From Verrucomicrobiota bacterium (GTDB lineage Bacteria; Verrucomicrobiota; Verrucomicrobiia; Opitutales; UBA953), in NCBI GenBank assembly GCA_005798925.1, contig SYID01000107.1:1-10200 (forward strand): DNA of 10,200 nucleotides. Direction: 5' to 3'. This document shows positions 7,791 through 10,200 of this stretch, piece after piece. Within the stretch, counting starts at the first letter, position 1. Every line of letters starts with the position of its first letter. Below the pieces are notes generated by a model. It saw nothing but the letters and a program-made list of their open reading frames with translations, was not told the DNA's origin and made no database searches. The position numbers and the translations under genes are program-made.

Positions 7791-8732
7791 ATGACGACCC
7801 TTCACCGCCTCGAAGAACGCCTGCATTCCCTGACCTTACGACAGGCCGTCGGCTTGGTCGCCGGCGCTAATCTCCTCCTGGTCGCCTTGGCCTTCCTCCT
7901 GCCCCCCGACGGCGCGGAGCGCGGCCCGGCCATCCTGTCCATCCTCGGCAACTTCCACATCCTCGCCCTGCACATCCCGGCCGCGGTGCTGCTCATCGTG
8001 CCGCTGTTCGAGTTTTTCGAACGCCACGAACAGGCCACCGCGACCGTGCGTCGCCTGTCCGTCTTTTCCGCCGCCGGCACGTGGGGCGCGGTGCTCTGCG
8101 GCATCCTGCACGCGCACTTCAACGGCTTCGCGGGCGAAGCCATCGAACTCCACCTCTGGGCCGGCATAGGGGCCTCCGCCTTCGCCGGACTGGCCAGCCT
8201 GCTCCTCGCCCAGTCCTTCAAGGTGCGCCTGGCCGGCCAAGTCGCGGCCATCGGGGTGATGAGCTTCGCCGCGCACGTCGGCGGCGAGATCGTCCACGAG
8301 GAGGGCTTCCCCTTCAAGCCGAACAAGGTCGCCTCGCCGCGGCCGGACAAGGCCGTGACCGACGTCGCACCCGGCGCCAAGCGCGACGACTACGCGCAGG
8401 TCATCGCCCCGATCCTCGAGGCCCACTGCGTCGAGTGCCACGGCGCCAAGAAGGTCAAAGGCAAGCTGCGCATGGATTCGCTCGAAGCCCTCAAGAAGGG
8501 TGGCTCCGAGGGCGCGGCCTTCGTGGCCGGCGACCTGCAGAAGAGCCTCATGCACGTGCGCGTGACGCTCGACCCGTCGGACGAAGAATTCATGCCGACC
8601 GAGGGCAATCCGCTGACGAAGGAACAGATCCAGGCCTTCGCCCTCTTCATCGAAGGCAAGCCCATCCCTGACGACGTGGCCAAGGCCGCCCTCGCCGCGA
8701 CCAAGGCGCCTAAGCAGGCCCCGAAGAAATAA
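7791..8732 (+). CDS. Membrane protein (DUF2231-like, five TM helices) fused to a C-terminal PSCyt1-type cytochrome c domain
   Basis: This 313-residue protein has predicted membrane helices at about 18-38, 54-76, 90-108, 120-142 and 146-165. Basic residues sit in the N-terminus and in the loops at about 77-89 and 143-146, so the positive-inside rule places the C-terminus in the periplasm. The helical part carries NFHILALHIPAA, which resembles the FHPxxVHFP motif of DUF2231 proteins, and further His in LHAHF (107, 109), ELHLW (121) and AHVGG (162). The C-terminal domain (about 198-290) has CVECH (213-217) and probable axial Met268 (EFMPTEG). A basic Ala/Pro/Lys tail ends the protein. It is probably a membrane-anchored electron-transfer protein. 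That the membrane part binds haem b is inference. The ATG at 7791 follows cccc-rich sequence without a Shine-Dalgarno motif. Confidence 0.85.
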   Translation: MTTLHRLEERLHSLTLRQAVGLVAGANLLLVALAFLLPPDGAERGPAILSILGNFHILALHIPAAVLLIVPLFEFFERHEQATATVRRLSVFSAAGTWGAVLCGILHAHFNGFAGEAIELHLWAGIGASAFAGLASLLLAQSFKVRLAGQVAAIGVMSFAAHVGGEIVHEEGFPFKPNKVASPRPDKAVTDVAPGAKRDDYAQVIAPILEAHCVECHGAKKVKGKLRMDSLEALKKGGSEGAAFVAGDLQKSLMHVRVTLDPSDEEFMPTEGNPLTKEQIQAFALFIEGKPIPDDVAKAALAATKAPKQAPKK

Positions 8733-8736
8733 GCCG

Positions 8737-9207
8737 ATGCGTGCGCTGCTCCCTTTGTTGCTCGCCGCCTGGGCGGCCGCCGCGCCGACGGCCACGAAGA
8801 AGAAACCTGAGCCAGCCAAGCCGCTGACGGCGGCGCAAAAAGCCGACTACGCCAAAGTCATCCAGCCGATCTTCGAGGCGCACTGCGTCTCCTGCCATGG
8901 TCCGAAGAAGGAGAAGGGCAAGCTCCGCCTCGACACCCTCGAAGCCACCCTCAAGGGCGGCAAGAACCCCACCTTCGTCATCGGCAAGCCGAACAGCAGC
9001 ATGCTGCTGGCCCGCGTCTTCCTGGAACGTAACGCGGGCGACGTCATGCCGCCCAAGGACGAAAATCCGCTGACCGAAAAGCAGAAGGAAGCCCTCTACG
9101 CCTTCGTCGAAGGCCAGCCCATCCCCGACGAACTGGCCAAGGCCGCGATCGCCGACACCAAGAAGGCATTGGCCGCCCCCAAGCCGGCCCCGAAGCCTAA
9201 GAAGTAG
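8737..9207 (+). CDS. Secreted PSCyt1-type cytochrome c, paralogue of the preceding gene's haem domain
   Basis: The 156-residue product has a short signal peptide (residues 1-16, probably cleaved near AAAA-PTA), a Lys/Pro-rich linker (to about 30) and one haem domain with CVSCH (50-54). Met104 in DVMPPKDENPLT is the likely axial ligand. It ends in a basic Ala/Pro/Lys tail. The domain closely matches the C-terminal domain of the 7791-8732 protein: DYAKVIQPIFEAHCVSCHG against DYAQVIAPILEAHCVECHG, and IPDELAKAAIADTK against IPDDVAKAALAATK. The start is 4 bases after that gene's stop, so the two are co-transcribed. It is likely a soluble or loosely held periplasmic electron carrier that works with the membrane-bound one. 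Confidence 0.88.
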   Translation: MRALLPLLLAAWAAAAPTATKKKPEPAKPLTAAQKADYAKVIQPIFEAHCVSCHGPKKEKGKLRLDTLEATLKGGKNPTFVIGKPNSSMLLARVFLERNAGDVMPPKDENPLTEKQKEALYAFVEGQPIPDELAKAAIADTKKALAAPKPAPKPKK

Positions 9208-9257
9208 GTTTTTCTTTTGCCCGCCGACCCCCTCGCCCCCTTTATCCCAGATACCCC

Positions 9258-10103
9258 ATGAAACTCCGCACCCTCCTCGCTCTCGCCGCCCTCGCCGGCC
9301 TGACCTCCCCGCTCGCCGCCGAGCAGAAGCCCCTGCGCGTCCTCGTCGTCGCCGGCGGCTGCTGCCACGATTACGCCACGCAGAAAGAAGTCCTGAAGAA
9401 GGGCATCGAAGCCCGCGTGAACGCCGTGGTCGAAGTCGCCTACGACCCGACCAAGTCCACCAAGCCGCTCTTCGAACTCTTCAAGAACCCGGACTGGGGC
9501 AAGAACTTCGACGTGGTCGTCCACGATGAGTGCGCCGCCGACATCACCGACCAGGCCTATGTCGCCAATATCGTGAACGCCCATAAGAACGGCCTGCCCG
9601 CCGTGAACCTCCACTGCGCCATGCACAGCTACCGCTGGGGCAATTTCAAGCAGCCCGTGAAGGCCGGCGACGACAACGCCAGCTGGTACGAGATGCTCGG
9701 CCTGCAGTCCACCGGCCACGGCCCGCAGCAGCCGATCGCCATCAGCTTCACCGACAAGTCCCACCCGGTCACCGCCGGCCTCGCGGATTGGACCACCATC
9801 AACGAAGAGCTCTACAACAACGTCCAGGTCCTGGGCGCCAAGACCCTCGCCACCGGCAACCAGAAGATCCCGGAGAAGAAGGACAAGAAGGGCAAGGTCA
9901 CCCCGGCCTCCGAAGCCAACGCCATCGTCGCCTGGACCAACGAGTTCGGCCCGAAGAAGACCCGCATCTTCAGCACCACGATCGGCCATAATAACGCCAC
10001 CGTCGAAGACGCCCGCTACCTCGACCTCGTCGGACGCGCCGTCCTCTGGTCCGCCGGCAAGCTCGAGGCCGACGGCAAGCCCTCCGCCGGTTTCGGCAAG
10101 TAA
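9258..10103 (+). CDS. Secreted ThuA-like domain protein (trehalose-utilisation family)
   Basis: This 281-residue protein begins with a signal peptide (likely cut after SPLAA) and continues with one ThuA-like domain of the class I glutamine-amidotransferase fold. Visible family features are the first beta strand LRVLVVAGGCCHDY, the strand FDVVVHDEC, the elbow-like segment AVNLHCAMHSYRWG (Cys120), HPVTAGL, ELYNNV and the C-terminal TTIGHNNATVEDARYLD followed by GRAVLWSAGKL. ThuA-type proteins are tied to utilisation of trehalose and related sugars, often through 3-keto sugar intermediates. The precise reaction of exported members is not established, and I cannot assign a substrate. It follows the cytochrome pair by 50 bases with no terminator between, so it may share their transcript. 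A strong terminator follows. Confidence 0.87.
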   Translation: MKLRTLLALAALAGLTSPLAAEQKPLRVLVVAGGCCHDYATQKEVLKKGIEARVNAVVEVAYDPTKSTKPLFELFKNPDWGKNFDVVVHDECAADITDQAYVANIVNAHKNGLPAVNLHCAMHSYRWGNFKQPVKAGDDNASWYEMLGLQSTGHGPQQPIAISFTDKSHPVTAGLADWTTINEELYNNVQVLGAKTLATGNQKIPEKKDKKGKVTPASEANAIVAWTNEFGPKKTRIFSTTIGHNNATVEDARYLDLVGRAVLWSAGKLEADGKPSAGFGK

Positions 10104-10122
10104 GCCGTCAGGCATGTCAGCG

Positions 10123-10149
10123 AAAGCCCCGGACCTCCGGGGCTTTTTT
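10123..10149 (+). terminator. Rho-independent terminator after the ThuA-like gene
   Basis: A perfect 7-bp GC stem (gccccgg at 10126-10132, ccggggc at 10137-10143) has the loop acct. It is flanked by AAA and followed by six T (10144-10149), and lies 20 bases after the stop at 10103. It closes the group that starts at 7791. Confidence 0.94.
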
Positions 10150-10200
10150 GTGCCTGCCTAGCCCGTGCATCGCCTTTAAACCTACCCCTACCCCAACCCC

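Noticed and set aside
10150..10200. C-rich end of the window as a leader or promoter of a following gene
   Set aside because: There is no start codon with a following reading frame in the window and no convincing -35/-10 pair. Only 51 bases are visible.

Overview
The window is GC-rich, densely coded and entirely on the plus strand. It carries planctomycete-type cytochrome c (PSCyt1-like) domains, a secreted dehydrogenase-PKD-cytochrome c-CBM6 chimera and a secreted ThuA-like protein. That mix is typical of the Planctomycetota-Verrucomicrobiota group. A high-GC verrucomicrobium (Opitutae-like) is my best guess, but no marker gene here fixes the taxonomy.

Region 1 (1-2721) is the 3' part of a SUF iron-sulfur cluster assembly operon: the C-terminal half of SufB, then SufD (ATGA overlap with sufB), then SufT (2 bases after sufD). 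No sufS lies between sufD and sufT. Region 2 (2722-2989) is a repeat-rich spacer with a degenerate octamer array, GC hairpins, a short REP-like block and a 14-bp tandem duplication.

Region 3 (2990-5677) encodes an 895-residue exported protein. It joins a PQQ/GSDH-type beta-propeller, a PKD/Ig-like part, a mono-haem cytochrome c domain and a C-terminal CBM6-like module. Region 4 (5678-5886) holds a long nested palindrome that shares sequence blocks with the spacer upstream of region 3. Region 5 (5887-7203) is hflX, a ribosome-associated GTPase with a GTG start.

Region 6 (7265-10103) is a redox and sugar-related group: a small secreted PSCyt1-type cytochrome closed by a strong intrinsic terminator; a five-helix membrane protein fused to a PSCyt1-type domain; a secreted PSCyt1-type paralogue 4 bases later; and a secreted ThuA-like protein followed by a second strong terminator.

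A reasonable working picture, which is inference, is a periplasmic oxidation module. The propeller enzyme oxidises a sugar-like substrate and passes electrons to its own haem c. The small and membrane-anchored cytochromes carry them to the respiratory chain, and the ThuA-like protein acts on the same or a related carbohydrate. The SUF operon and hflX look like ordinary housekeeping neighbours. No tRNA, rRNA, CRISPR array, transposase or phage gene was seen.
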